Shown piece by piece: positions 28,432-41,351 of a stretch of 64,000 nucleotides of DNA. The first letter of the stretch is position 1. Each line of letters starts with the position of its first letter. Position numbers and translations under genes: made by a program. The notes under the pieces are model-generated. The model searched no databases, was not told where the DNA came from, and saw only the letters and a program-made list of their open reading frames with translations. The DNA lies in assembly GCF_016808095.1 (NCBI RefSeq), contig NC_068974.1, forward strand, positions 27,574,825-27,638,824, given 5' to 3'. The stretch is from Vigna angularis (lineage: Eukaryota > Streptophyta > Magnoliopsida > Fabales > Fabaceae).

Positions 28432-29885
28432 GGGAGAAACTGTGGCGACTTTTTGTGCCTGATATTTATGAATAGACGACCGATTTGTGTCAGAAATTTT
28501 AAGGATTGTTCTTTGAACTTTACACCTAAATATCCATTTGGTCTTAAAATAATACATATCAGTAATACAATTTATATGAAAATGGTTCTGTAAAGTTAAA
28601 TAATTTTGTATTTTAGCAAATGAAATAGTACATTAGAGTAATGCAATTTTTTTAACATTTTTCTCTTTTCTATTGTCTAATCATTCTTTTTGTCTTCTTT
28701 TTTTTTATATTCTTTCCATCTCTTTCACTCCTACTAAATTCTACTGGAAAAGAAATAAAGAAAAAAAAAGCTAAAGAGTCAACGTGAATGTAAATAGAAG
28801 TTGATGGAAAAGAAATAGATGAGAAATATAAAGAAAATGTTTTTTTATTGAAATAAAGTAAAATTATCATCCATTTGTACGTAGAAGTAAAATTACTTGT
28901 ACGTGCGGCTTTAGTATTTTTGAATTAAATTAACATAAAAAGCCGTGACACGACTTTTGTATAACCAATATCCATTTGTACATATTACTGAAGTAATCTA
29001 TATGGAACACATATTTTTAACCGAAGTCGTTCCTCCTAAGTATAACTAACTCACGACTGATAATATTTTTGGAATTTGGTCATTAGTAATTTTAGTATAA
29101 AAGTACATCATTTTTATATATAAAAAAGAAAATAATAGCTTCAATTGGTCTAGATCAAATATTTATCTCTGATTAATTTAATATATTTAAATTAAAAATT
29201 ATAATTAATTATCTTGAATAAGAAAATGAACAGAACTCGGAAACCTATTTTATTTATTTCCTTTAAAAATTTGATTAACCATTTTTTATAAATTCATTCA
29301 AAATTACATGAGAGACGAAGTTTGTTAAGTAAATGGATGTAAGTAGTCACTATTAGAAAGTCATCCATCAAATATGTGAGAATGATGTAAAACATAGATT
29401 GTTGAATAAAAATCTGAAATGATAAATGTTGGAAGTTGAGACTTTTCAACTCTCTTTCATCATTCCCTCAACTTTTGTTTTGGTTGTAAATTTTGTAATA
29501 TTTAAAAAATAAATTCCATAACTTTTATTATCCTCAGTGGAGTAAACACGGTAACGTAAGAAATAGCGCTTTCATATTAGCTTTTATTAAAGGTAATAAA
29601 AGTGAACCCATTTTGACTGGTAAAAGGCATCGAAGAATGTCACTTAATGATTATAATAAGCACAATTATCGGAAAAGCTATGTGGGAGAAGCTTCAACGA
29701 AAAAAAGAAAAATCACATATAGGAGCTTTTATATGATTTATATGATCTTCATAGAAAGAGACTGAAATAGAATTGGAGCTTAGCTTTGGAATTTCTCCCT
29801 TAAACACTTGGGTGGATTTATATTTCTTCAGTGTTTGTTTTTCACTTTCACAGTAATTCTCTCTCAACAACTTTGGCTTTCAGTA
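28432..29885 (+). promoter_or_regulatory. Upstream region of the first TNL gene
   Basis: Homologous to 47,258-48,004 in front of the second TNL, with a deletion of about 350 bp there (copy A 28,490-28,840) and another difference around 29,000-29,370. A W-box core TTGACT at 29,613-29,618 is kept in the second copy at 47,747-47,752. No TATA box could be assigned with confidence. Confidence 0.5.
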
Positions 29886-32800
29886 ATGTGTTCTAAGGCC
29901 ATCGTCCAATACACCGCTTCTTCATCTCATCCAATTAACAGATACGATGTATTTGTGAGCTTCCGCGGTAAAGACACACGCAACAACTTCACTGGTTTTC
30001 TCTTTGAAGCTCTCCGTAGAAAAGGCATCGATGCCTTCAAAGACGATGAAGATCTCAAAAAAGGTGAATCCATAGCACCCGAGCTCCTCCATGCCATTCA
30101 AAGCTCTCGACTTTTCATTGTTGTCTTCTCAAAGAACTATGCTTCCTCCACCTGGTGCTTGCGTGAACTGGCAGAGATACGTAACTGCGTTCAAACTTCC
30201 CCAAGACCTGTTATACCTGTCTTTTATGACGTTGATCCTTCGGTGGTGCGCAAACAGAGTGAATGTTATGAGAATGCATTTGCAGAACACGAAAAGAGAT
30301 TCAGAGAAGACAAAGCGAAGATGGAGGAAGCTGAGAGATGGAGAGAAGCTCTCAGACAAGTGGCCAATCTCTCTGGTTGGGATATTCGAAATAAGTGAGT
30401 TATCCTCTCCCGTTTCAAGATTGATCACACTTATATATTTATTATGCAGTGAGTTATATAACCTTTTCTATGTCCTTTTGTTTTCTGAAATATTCATTAT
30501 CCCTTTCTATACTAGAGTTCGGAGATGTTAGGAATTTAGGAAAAGTAGAAAACAGTGGTTGGTGTGTGTAAGTGGTATGAGTTTGGGAGGGGGGTTTAGC
30601 AATGTAAAGATAACTTATAGAAGGTAATGTATTAATTCTTGAGAAGTTTTGGTTGATAGAAGGTATCAATGGATTTGATGACAAATCTAGCTTTATTAAT
30701 ATGTCAGCTGAATGAGTTAAGCCGACAATACTACAGACTCACCCTAAATTACAAAAACTCCATACTGATTTAAGTTTATCTAACGCATTCTGCATCTTTA
30801 AAGTTGTTTTGCTTGTAAACTAATTATAATACATTTTCATGGGTTCTAAGACTTTCTCCATGGTAGTCGTGATTTATCTTGTGCCATTATGTAAAAACAA
30901 ATGTTTAAGAGGAAATATGGAAACTGACTCCAAATGACGAAAATGATAGTTTGAAAGTTAAAATCTTTTACGTTATATATTATTTTGTCCTATAAATGCA
31001 TATATTCTTTTTGTTCTATTGGGTGATTTTCTTTCATTTAATTTAAAATTGCAGGCCACAATGTGTAGAAATTGAAAAAATTGTTCAAACCGTAACAAAT
31101 ATTTTGGGTCCCAAAATTTGTAGTCTTCCAAAGGACGAACTAGTTGGGATAGAGCATAGACTTGAAAAATTAGCAAATATTGTATGTACTGAATCAGTTA
31201 ATAATGTTGGAGTTGTTGGAATCAGTGGGATGGGTGGCATAGGAAAGACTACTCTTGCTCGAGCTTTATACGAAAGAATATATCATCAATATGATTTTCA
31301 TTGTTTTATTGATGATGTAAGCAAAATATATCGAGATTCAAGTTCACTAGGTCTACAAAAGCAGTTAATTTCTCAATCTCTAAATGAGAAAAATCTAGAG
31401 ATTTCAAATTCTTTTGAGGGAACATGTTTGATTTGGTCTAGGCTGCGCAATGTTAGGGCACTTGTAGTTCTGGACAACGTTGATGAAGTTGAACAACTAA
31501 GGATGTTTACAGGGAAGAGAGACACTTTGTTGCGTGAATGCTTAGGTGGAGGGAGCAGAATCATCTTAGTTTCTAGGGATGAACATATATTGAGGACGCA
31601 TGGAGTAGATGACATTTATCAAGTCCAGCCATTGAATCGCGAAAATGCTATGCAGCTGTTTTGTAGAAATGCTTTTAAAGTTAATCATATTTTGAGTGAT
31701 TATGAAAAGTTGGCACGAGGTATACTATCTCATGCTCAGGACCATCCCTTGGCAATTGAAGTAATTGGGTCGTCTTTGTTTGGTCGAAATGTGTCACAAT
31801 GGGAAAGTGCATTGGCCAGGCTAAAAGAAAAAAAAAGTAAAAATATTATGGATGTTTTGCGTCTAAGTTTTGATCAGCTGGATGAAGATCAGAAAGAAAC
31901 ATTTTTGGATATTGCAAGTGTCCTATGCAATCATCATGAGAAATATGTGAAGGAAGTTCTAAACTTTCGTGGATTTCATGCTGAATATAGTCTACAAGTT
32001 CTGCTCGACAAATCACTAATAGTAAGTCGTGATGGGTTTATTCATATGCATTGCTTCTTGAAGGACTTGGCAGAGTATATTGTCAAAGAAGAATCACCTA
32101 AGGAACCCCTAAAGAGGAGTAGGTTGTGGGATTACCAAGATTTCCGCAAAGCTATGTCGAACAATGAGGTATAATTAATAAATTCAATTATAATTTTATG
32201 TTGCCATTTTTTTAGAGTATGAAAATCTTTCGAAAAATATAACCATTTTATTCTGTGTGTAGACAACTGAAATTCTTGAAGTCGTAGCTGTTCATGCACT
32301 ATTGAATTCTAAAACTGTGAGGGTAGATGGTTTATCGAAAATTAGACACCTTAAGTATCTTAGACTTAAGTACGTGAACTGTTCAGGAAGGTTCAGTCAT
32401 CTTTCAAGTGAACTAGGATATCTTGATTGGAACAATTATCCTTTTGAGTGTTTGCCTCAAAGTTTTCAGCCACACAAACTAGTTGAGTTACTATTGAGAG
32501 GAAGCAGTATTCAACGACTATGGAGTGGTACAAAGGTGTGATGTATATTAAATTTATATTTCTAAGAAAAAAATTAAAGAAAACGATTATTAATTGGGCT
32601 CTTGTATTTGCTAATCGTTGTAGGTGCTACCTAATTTGAAGCATTTGGATCTCTCTTACTCAGAAAAATTAGTTGAGATGCCAGATGTTGCAGAGGCCCT
32701 AAATCTTGAAGGCATAGAACTTGAAGGATGCATACAGCTCCGAAAACTCAGTCCATCGATTGGTCTTCTGAGCAAGCTTACTATTTTGAATTTGAAAAAC

Positions 32801-33925
32801 TGTGAAAACTTAGTAAGCTTACCCAATAGCATATTGGGCCTGAATTCTCTTGAATATCTGAGTGTCTATGGTTGTTCAAATCTGTTTAATAATGAGTTAT
32901 TTGATGAAGCAAGTAACACAGCATTTGAAGAAGCTTTGTTCAGTTGAAGGTCCTATTCATTCCCACTCAATATTCCCTTTGATAAAAAAAGCACGAAGAG
33001 AGTCGGTTAGTTTTTTGGTACCCTCCTCTCCCACTCTCCCTTGCTTGCGTAAACTCGATCTAAGATTCTGTAACTTAGCTAAAATCCCTGATGCTATTGG
33101 AAAGTTAAGTTGCTTAGAAAAGTTAAATTTGGAGGGAAACAATTTTGTTACATTGCCTAACCTCAAGGATCTTTTCAGATTGTATTATTTAAACTTACAG
33201 CATTGCAAGCGATTGAAATACTTGCCTCACCTCCCTTCACGAACTCACTTGTCCTTAAATCCTTACTTGTATTCGATGGAATATTTTCAAAGCTTCTTTT
33301 ATCATGTGCCAAACAAAGATGAACGTATGGCTGGATTAATGATGTTCAACTGCCCAGAAATAGTTGAGAGGGAACGGTGCACTAGCATGAGTGTTTCATG
33401 GATGCTACAAATTGTTCAGGTGTGCATGTTTCTTCCTTACATCTACTAACGCATAACATAACTCAGTCGTGGTACAAGTCGAAATGTCTTACATCCCTTT
33501 CATTCCTCACACATCTTGGAAGTATTATCCCTGGAAGAGAAATACCAATGTGGTTCAACAATCAGCTTTGGAGCAATAACAATTCAATAATCATAAACGT
33601 CACTCCTTTTGTGCATTACGATAATTGGGTTGGTGTTGTGTGCTGTGCAATACTCAGTTACGAAACAAGATTTCTTGCGGATTTGAGAAGGATGAATATG
33701 GACAACTCAAATTGTATGTGGCTATTTTATTACTCTCGTCAACAGTTCTACGAAGAAAAACTCAAAATTTGGGGCAAACTTGGCTATAACTTCAAATTGA
33801 GATTTAAAATAAGCGACGACAATGGACAATTTGCTAAGTTTGAAGTGGAAAAATACGGGTATCGGTGGGTAAACGAGCAAGATCTACAGCTATCAACTTC
33901 AGCAATGAATTTGGCAGCTCCGTAG
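29886..33925 (+). pseudogene. TIR-NBS-LRR resistance gene 1, frameshifted
   Basis: Exons 29,886-30,394 (TIR), 31,055-32,168 (NB-ARC), 32,263-32,535 and 32,624-33,419 (LRR) and 33,467-33,925 (post-LRR). TIR: YDVFVSFRGKDTRNNF and WCLREL, whose Glu corresponds to the NADase catalytic residue. NB-ARC: P-loop GMGGIGKTT, kinase-2 LVVLDNVDE, an HPLA motif in place of the usual GLPLA, and MHD-like HMH. A 2-bp deletion near 32,918 (AACACAGCAT here, AACACAAAGCAT in copy 2) shifts the frame and stops translation at 32,947, leaving about 739 residues and only part of the LRRs. The original frame continues beyond (KARRESVS...WMLQIVQ), and the last intron is cut to 47 bp, unusually short for a plant. A truncated TIR-NBS product remains possible, so pseudogene is the likely, not the certain, call. 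Confidence 0.85.
30031..30652 (+). repeat. Identical tract shared by both TNL genes
   Basis: From the middle of the TIR exon into intron 1 I see no difference from 48,150-48,771 over about 622 bp. Sequence on both sides, including the first 145 bp of the same exon, differs at many sites. This pattern fits recent gene conversion. Confidence 0.75.
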
Positions 33926-35247
33926 CGCAAGTTTTAAGCAATACCTTCAGAAGACAGAAAATTGTTATTGTAAAATTCAGTTGTTTTAAAAGTAAGGTGA
34001 GAGGAAATGCTCATTGTTTTTCCTTACAAGACACACTCCATTTCATTTCTCATGTTTCATTTTTTTAGTTTGTCTTCCCTTGAACTCAAGCTACTTAATG
34101 TTCTACAAATTTTAAATGTGCTAAGTTAGTTTTAAATAAACCGCTTACTTCTACTATCGTATATATAACAGATAAATGAAAAATAGAGGAAGAAAAATAC
34201 TTTGTTATTTTTTATGGAATCCTTGTATTTCTTTTTTCTACTTTCTAGTCTTAAAATGCATTTCAGTTTTTGTTCCAGAAAGCTATTCTCCTGTGTTACA
34301 ATATGCAGAGGAGTTACTAATTTTAAAGATTTCAAGATCAACCGACATGCTTACCCTTATATTTAAATGACTAGATTAAAGATAGGCTGAATTGGATTTT
34401 CTAAAATACTTTTGCAAAAATTAGAATTATATTTTAATAAAACCAGTTCATTACAGAATTTGGTTTTGATTGTTGTCGTTTCGAAAATCAAATAAAATAT
34501 CAATCTTCTAAAGCATTACAAAAATATACTTGTGACATAAATGGATATTTTAGGGTTAAGATAAGTCAGCTCTTCCAATAAATACAGTTAAGAAACATAA
34601 AAATAACAAAAGTGAAAATTTAAAATAATAAATGATAAACAGAACTAAAAAATATATAAAAAAATAGGTTAATTTTCAAGTTCTTCCATAATTGAATTTT
34701 TTATTGGTTATTATATAATTATTTTCATTTATTCTAAGTCTCACTTAACTAAATAAGTCTCCCTTAATTCATTAAAACTCTTATTCATTCCAAACGTTTT
34801 TGAGTGAAATTTTAGTTATATTTTTCTGATTCCAAATGTCTATGATTAGAATAATAATCTATTCTTGTATTTTTATGTTAAGTAAATCAGTATACAAGTT
34901 TGAATTAAGTAAACATGTGTAAATTACTTATTCCAAACATATATACAATGTGAACCTATTAACATTTGATCCAAGAATACAAATTAAATGATCTATTTAC
35001 ATTACACATGTTCCAAGCATGAAAATTTACTTTTTCACTTACACAAAAATTATTAGAATTTAACAAAACGACAAGAATTATAATTAAAGATTAAGATTTA
35101 ATCTATCAACAAGCATTATTAGACAAATGTAAAAGCAAAAGTTAGAACTGAAAAATAATAAATAAAAATGGGTCATCTTTTAGATTGAATTTTTTTTTAC
35201 TTCAAGACGTTGAAGCTTATATTTTCATGTGTCATGTAACATAAAGT
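33926..35247. other. 3' flank of TNL 1
   Basis: AT-rich, no gene visible. It aligns with 51,878-53,170 downstream of TNL 2, so it belongs to the tandem duplication. It ends at the ATATA target site of the next solo LTR. Confidence 0.65.
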
Positions 35248-35252
35248 ATATA

Positions 35253-37755
35253 TGTCAGACCTCATTAAAACGCACCCAAAACTCCTCTGAACGGACGCCA
35301 GGTGTCAAGTAACGAGGATTTGGAAATCAGATAGTGGAAGGCAGGTGTCAGCAGACGAGCGGACGTTCGTTTTTGACGTTGGAAGAAAACTGATTTTTCT
35401 GAAACTTCCGTCCCACTCTCTTCTGCATGAACCCTTCTTCCCATAATCTGAAAAACCTTTTTCTCCTCCTTCTCACTACATCTCCTTCATCTTCTCTCTA
35501 AGAAAACTTACAAATTCTCTACTCCGATCTCCGTTCAGGCACCGTAGCAGCACTCCCGGCGTCCCAAGCTTCAATTTGAACCGAACAGTTCCGAGTTCTG
35601 AAACTGGTAAGTTTCTTGTCCCTAGCCGTTCGTTCTTGTGAACATGCAAACCAAGTTCTGGTTGCATGAGTCCTTAGTTTCGTTCTGAACCATTTTGGTC
35701 TGTTGTTTGATTTTTGGTTCGAAGAATTTTTTAGCATTGAGGGTAGAAGGAATCGTATTTTTGGTCTGTAGGACGTTCGTTCACGCTAGAGGTAAGGGAA
35801 GCTTATCTAATTTAATTGTATGTTGTTTGTACGTTCGTTGATAATGAATGCATGTTGCTGAGTGGTTGAATGTATATAAAGTATGAATGCTGATATGCTT
35901 GTTTACATGGAATATGATTATTTACGATGATATGGATTGTATGAAAATTGATTACGATATGAATTTATAAAGTTATGAAATTATGTATTAAGACATGAGT
36001 TGAAGATAAATGAGTCCGGAATATGGAATTTTCCTATGATAATGTACGTTCGTCATTGAACGGTCCTTAACCATTTGGTGTTTCTAGTAAACTTATTTGA
36101 AATGGAATTCTTTCATTTGGAAAGAATCCTAGTTGAAGACGAGCGTCTTCTATGGTAATACTATGCTTGAGCGTTCGGCCAAGCGTAGTTGTATCTGAGT
36201 ATTCGGTGATAAACCTAAATGTTGTAAATATATGTATTTGTATATTTGGTTATTTTAAACACAATTCCAATAGTATCTTATTATATTTATTAATCTTTCT
36301 ATTATAAGTGTAGTAGTGCTCGGTCTCACACCAAGCTCTCGAATTGAGTAGTGCTCGGTCTTATACCAAGCGCTCGTACTCGTTTCTGGTATAATCTATC
36401 TTGACGAAGAATATCGTTCGTCTAGCTTTAATAGAATTTTCTTCTCTACCGTGCTCGGTCATTGACCGACATTCAAACTTCTTAATGTAAATTCAAATAA
36501 GTTAAATATTCATAAGCGTTCGGTTTTCTTCAGATAAATCCTTCTAAGTATTTCCCTCTGAAAGTCTTGAAGTGTATACGTCCATTTGGTTTCGGCTTAG
36601 AGCCTTAGCAGTTGGTCTAGTTCTTACTATGTTCGGTTAGAACTCTCAAGGGTCAGTTCATCTAATTGACTCACTTTGTAAGTAACGGTCGTTCTAGTCA
36701 TTCTTGAGATTAACAGTTGATTTCAGTTTCTTTCGAAATCCGATAGTAACCCTCTCGGTCTTATTCTATTCCGAAACTGGAGACCTCTCTGTCTCATTCC
36801 AAGTGTTCGTCCTCGTTCTGAGTGAGGATTGAACGTTCGGTATCTGGTGTCTTTATAAATCTTTGAACAAAGAGGACATTGAAATGATTGATAATGACAG
36901 ATGAAATTGAGAATGATTATGAATGTGATATGGATTGAAATGTTGGATTTTGAACGAGCGTTCCCGGGAAGAACGACTCATGGATGAATATTGGAATTTG
37001 TAGAGTATGACTGTGGTGATGCTAAGCTGTCGATTCATACTGATGTTCCGTGAGTAGTCGTCCTCACGTAGAGGGGGTAGGTCATGTGTGGGAACGGTAG
37101 GAGGTCCTAGTCCTTAGGGGTACTTTGGACAGATAGGACTAACCTCGGGTGACAGCTGATGAGAATAATCCAGTTACTACATCACCCGGGTGCACGAACG
37201 TCGTAGCTACACAGATTTCATACAGTCCGGACAGTCAGTCAGTCTAGTATTAAGCCTTGCTTGAAATGTATGATGAAGTATATCTTATGTGTTTGAATGT
37301 GAGAATTGTATGTTTATACTTGAATTAAATTATATAAGCTTACCCTGTATTTCCTGTTTTGTCTGGTTTTGTACGTCCGTCCTTGTCATTGCAATGATCA
37401 TCCGTGTGGATGTGAGCAGAAGGAGACGAGCTGCTGGAAGAGGCGCTGAAAGAAGAAAATTTGGTAGAAGTTGAAGTTAAGACCGAACCTTAGGACGTTC
37501 GGTCAGTAGAGTAGTTTTGTAATGAGGCGGTCTTTCACCTCTTTCTCATCTTTGTATGAATGACCGTTCGGTATTTGGTTTTATTAAACCGTTCGGTCAG
37601 ACTCGTACTCATGTATTGTTTAAATACGGTAACTCTTTCTGCAAGGCCGTTCGGCCGAGACCGTACGTTCTTGTATAGTGTAAGACTGACCTGCTATATT
37701 ATTGAATGTAATTATTCGATTATATGGTTTATTATTGTATTTTTGGGATGTTACA
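35253..37755 (+). mobile_element. Ty3-gypsy-type solo LTR with target duplication
   Basis: It starts TGTCAGACCTC and ends GGGATGTTACA. The 5-bp target duplication ATATA flanks it at 35,248-35,252 and 37,756-37,760. The 2,503-bp element has no internal coding domain, so it is a solo LTR left by recombination. GTTCGG and GTGCTCGGT words occur dozens of times inside. The matching position in copy B near 53,170 lacks it, so the insertion is younger than the duplication. Confidence 0.88.
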
Positions 37756-38152
37756 ATATAAAACATGAATAATAAAACTTTGTGAGTCAAATAATCTAAG
37801 ATATCGACCAAGTTATTTGAATCATGTAGTATCACTAGTGCAGTAAGGGGAAACGACAACGGTTATTTTCGCCTATAGGCAGCGATTTTTGAACCGAGTC
37901 ATATACAGGCGAGACAAAAAGTAAACAACTTTATGCCTCGGTTGTGAACCGGGACAAAAAGGTGGAGGATTTCGCCTCGGTTTAAAAGAAACGATGCAAT
38001 AGATTTTTTATTTTTTTTCAGCAGAATTTTATGCCTCGGTTCCTCTGAACCGAGGCAGTATGTCTTTTTTTATTTTAAGTTTCATTGACAGCAGGATTTA
38101 AGGATTATTACTCTGTGTTTGAGGCCTGTATGGTTTAAAGAATACATTTTAG

Positions 38153-38445
38153 TTCCCACTTCGGCACAAATTTTTCCAACAGTGGAAATAGTCTTCACAG
38201 GATATAATCCCCGCAAAGTGTCTGCCCCTAGAACTATTGCATCACTACCTACACCGTAAAATGGAAAAACAAAGTAAGATACAACCATTAATAAACACCA
38301 TGAAGGTGGAAGAAGTATTAACAAATAATCAAAAACAAGTAGTGAATCTAATGCTAGTGACTAGATAATTTACAGAGGATGATACCATCAGCTTCTCGCA
38401 ATATCTCATCAAAATGAGTCAATCCCTGTTACAATTTACAAACAA
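38153..38445 (-). pseudogene. Captured pyruvate kinase fragments inside CACTA
   Basis: Two pieces read on the minus strand. The first (about 38,375-38,430) gives GLTHFDEILREADGIIL. The second (about 38,153-38,252) gives [18 protein letters not shown] followed by [12 protein letters not shown]. Both are well-conserved parts of plant cytosolic pyruvate kinase, but the segment normally between them is missing, and the second piece runs into unrelated sequence. This fits capture of genomic exons, with loss, by the transposon. No function is expected. Confidence 0.8.
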
Positions 38446-38619
38446 AAGATGCAGTTCAAAAGCACACACACCAACAATCTTGCATTACTGCTTTCAATTT
38501 ACAAACTGTACAGGAGTTATACTTTTATAGATACATATGTAGGATTAATTAATAATTTTCCTTGAAAGGTAAAAGAAAAAAGAAAATTCCAATAATCTAC
38601 TTTATGAAACTTCATCTTC

Positions 38620-39160
38620 TTCTAATCTTGGCTGAACGGTTTGCATTAAAATGGATTGAATTGAAGATGAATTGAAGAAATAGAGTGTCCAGAAAACGCA
38701 CCAGAAGAGGCTCCAGATTGGTAGGAAGCAACGAGAGCGGTGGGGAAGTTCCGATGGAAGCAGTGGCCATGTTGCGGAAAGGAAAGAGAGTGGAGGCGCG
38801 GCGAATCAAATTCAGAAAAACCTAGAGCTTTAAGAGAAGTGGGTCGAAAAGAAGGGGGCCAAAAGGAAGGGTAGGCAAAGGGCGGTGGGTGGTGGTGGCA
38901 CGACAACAAGGGTAGTGGAGGCGCGGCGAGAAATGAGTGAATGAGTGGTGGTGGAGGCGCAGCAAGGGAGGGGAGCAATGGTGGAGAACGCGACAGAGGC
39001 AGGGGGAGCGCCGCCACGGAGGCGCGACGAGCAGCGGCAGGGGAGGCGCGACGAGCAGCGGCAGGGGAGGCGCGACGAGCAGCGGCGGGGGAGGTGCGGC
39101 AAGCAGTGGCAACAATGATGGAGATGTAGAGGAAGAAGAAAGTTGGACGCATCAAAGCTT
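38620..39160 (-). other. GC-rich captured segment inside CACTA
   Basis: Much richer in GC than its surroundings, with open frames on both strands. The minus frame ends SFPQHGHCFHRNFPTALVAS, which resembles an organelle-targeting N-terminus, but I do not recognise the gene. Probably another captured host fragment. Confidence 0.4.
39018..39113. repeat. 24-bp minisatellite, four copies
   Basis: Units of GGAGGCGCGACGAGCAGCGG plus four bases start at 39,018, 39,042, 39,066 and 39,090. The last copy is diverged. The 24-bp period keeps frames open on both strands, which explains the Ala/Arg-rich spurious frames here. Confidence 0.9.
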
Positions 39161-41351
39161 TTGGATGCTGCGGAGATAAAAGAAGAACGAAGAGCGCTTA
39201 GGGTTAATTGGGAAAAATATAAAAGCAATTGCTTCGGTTCTCATTTTAACCGAAGTAATGAAACAATACTGCTTCGTTATTCACCTGACCTGATGCCTAA
39301 ACATGAATTATACGCCTCGGGTGCACACAAAACCGAAGCATAAAAGCTTCGTTCAAACTTACAAAGGCCCTATTGCCTCGGGTCCAAGGGCAACCGATGC
39401 CAATATACACTTTATGTCTCAACTCCTCTTGAACCGAAGTCTATAAAGTCGTTGAAATTGCAAAAATGCCATCGCATTTTCATCTGTTTTGGTTTTCGTA
39501 AAACCGATGTCTATAAGGCGCGTTAGAATGGAGTTTTTTTACTAGTGTATAGACTTGTCTAACATGGATTTCTAAATAGATTAAGATTGTTTTAGGATTT
39601 TAACCGGTCGGTTTTCTATGAACACATGAAGGAAATTTTGTTTTTGAGATTCACCACAAATTCTATAGCCAAGTTTGTTCTTGCAGACTTTACTCCCTGC
39701 GTTTCCTCAAATTTTTCAAATGATCATCTGATACTTTCAGAATATATATATATATATTTTAAAAACTTTTTGAAACAACTTTTTTAGAATTTTCGAAATG
39801 AAATTTCATGAAAATAATGTTTAGAATCAAATTTTTAAAATTTAATTTTCAAAACACGTGGAATACATTCCAAAAAAAAATTTCAAAATAAAATTTATTT
39901 AATCTCACATAATTTTTTAATTTAGTTCCTCTTTCAAATCAATTAAAATTTATTTTATAAAATTTAAAATATTTTTTTTAAATAAATTTTCCTACAAATA
40001 TATTATTTTTTATTTTTATTTGTTTTTACTCATCTTTATCTATATCTATATATAAAAGGATTTTTCTTGTTGGTGTTCACTTTTGTTTTTCAATTTTACT
40101 CTTTAAATAATTTTTTTTTAATTAAAATAATGAGACTCTTGGAGTTGCTTATGAACTCAGAAGGAAAAGAAGGATCCTCAGGCTGATGAAATTTTGTATC
40201 TAATGCAAAAAAATGAGGCTCGTCGAGTTGCTTATGTTGATGAGAAAACCACTGAAAGGGATGAGAAGGAGTATTACTCTGTTCTTGTTAAGTATGGCCA
40301 ACAGTTGCAGAATGAGGTGGAAATTTACCGAGTAAAGTTGCCTGGGCCCTTGAAGCTTGGGGGAAGGAAAGCCAGAAAATCAAAATCATGCCATCATCGT
40401 CACCCGTGGTGATGCAGTCCAGACTATTGATATGAATCAGGACAACTACTTTGAGAAAGCTCTTAAAATGCGAAATCTCTGGGAAGAATACAGGCATTAC
40501 TATGGTATCCGAAGACCCACTACTTTGGGAGTTAGGGAAAACATTTTTACTGGTTCTGTTTCTTCTCTTGCCTGGTTCATGTCAGCTCAGGAAACAAGTT
40601 TTGTCACCTTAGGCCAGAGGGTTTTGGCAAATCCTTTGAAGGTTAGAATGCATTACGGTCACCCAGATGTATTTGACAGATTTTGGTTCTTGACTCGAGG
40701 TGGTATCAGTAAAGCTTCCAGAGTGATCAGCATAAGTGAGGACATCTTTTCTGGATTTAATTGTACTCTTCGTGGAGGGAATGTCACTCACCATGAATAC
40801 ATTCAGGTTGGCAAAGGCAGGGATGTTGGGTTGAATCAAGTATCAATGTTTGAAGCAAAGGTTGAGAATGCAATGGAAAGTAACTGCAATAACAATGAAG
40901 CACTTGGTACCATCTTGAATCAACAGTTCATCATCCAACTTGGACTTTTCACTGCCCTTCCCATGATTGTAGAAAATTACCTTGAGCATGGGTTCCTTCA
41001 AGCCATCTGGGATTTCTTGACAATGCAGCTCCAGCTTTCATCAGTTTTTTACACATTCTCAATGGGCACTCGTAGTCATTTCTTTGGTCGGACTGTTCTG
41101 CATGGTGGGGCGAAATATCGAGCTACTGGTCGTGGTTTTGTTGTTGAGCACAAGAGATTTGCTGAAATCTATAGACTCTTTGCTCGTAGGCATTTTGTGA
41201 AAGCAATTGAGTTGGGCTAATACTTGTAATTTATGCATCACATAGTCCTGTAGCTACTGACACTTTTGTTTATGGATCGCGATATTCTAACAACGCAATT
41301 TTGACAAAAAATTAACAACTGTACTCCCCACCTGGATGAACAGTACTCCCC

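Larger units (their letters stand above)
37833..39547. mobile_element. Non-autonomous CACTA transposon
   Basis: Ends are CACTAGTG at 37,833 and its complement ...ACTAGTG at 39,547, flanked by the 3-bp target duplication TAT (37,830-37,832 and 39,548-39,550). Sub-terminal repeats of a GCCTCGGTT / AACCGAGGC type fill the first 220 bp and last 330 bp, as in CACTA elements. The related empty site is at about 53,205 in copy B (CATGTAGTCTAGACTTG). No transposase is seen; the 1.7-kb interior carries host gene pieces, so it depends on an element elsewhere. Confidence 0.9.
25148..40131 (+). repeat. Tandem duplication, copy A
   Basis: This block runs from inside the callose synthase to the sequence after the first TNL gene. 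It matches 40,132-55,115: the 3' half of the callose synthase, the TNL promoter, TNL exons and introns, and the 3' flank ending near ATTAAAATAAT. Only copy A carries the solo LTR at 35,253 and the CACTA element at 37,833. The left edge is approximate, between 25,130 and 25,148. Confidence 0.8.

Noticed and set aside
38640..39230. Ala/Arg and Pro/Leu-rich open frames in the CACTA interior
   Set aside because: They come from a 24-bp minisatellite that keeps frames open on both strands; no real protein is indicated.
40855..40875. Loss of 183 bp as intron removal in a processed copy
   Set aside because: The parent is coding there, the borders do not follow GT-AG, and the copy is genomic with flanks, so a plain deletion fits better.
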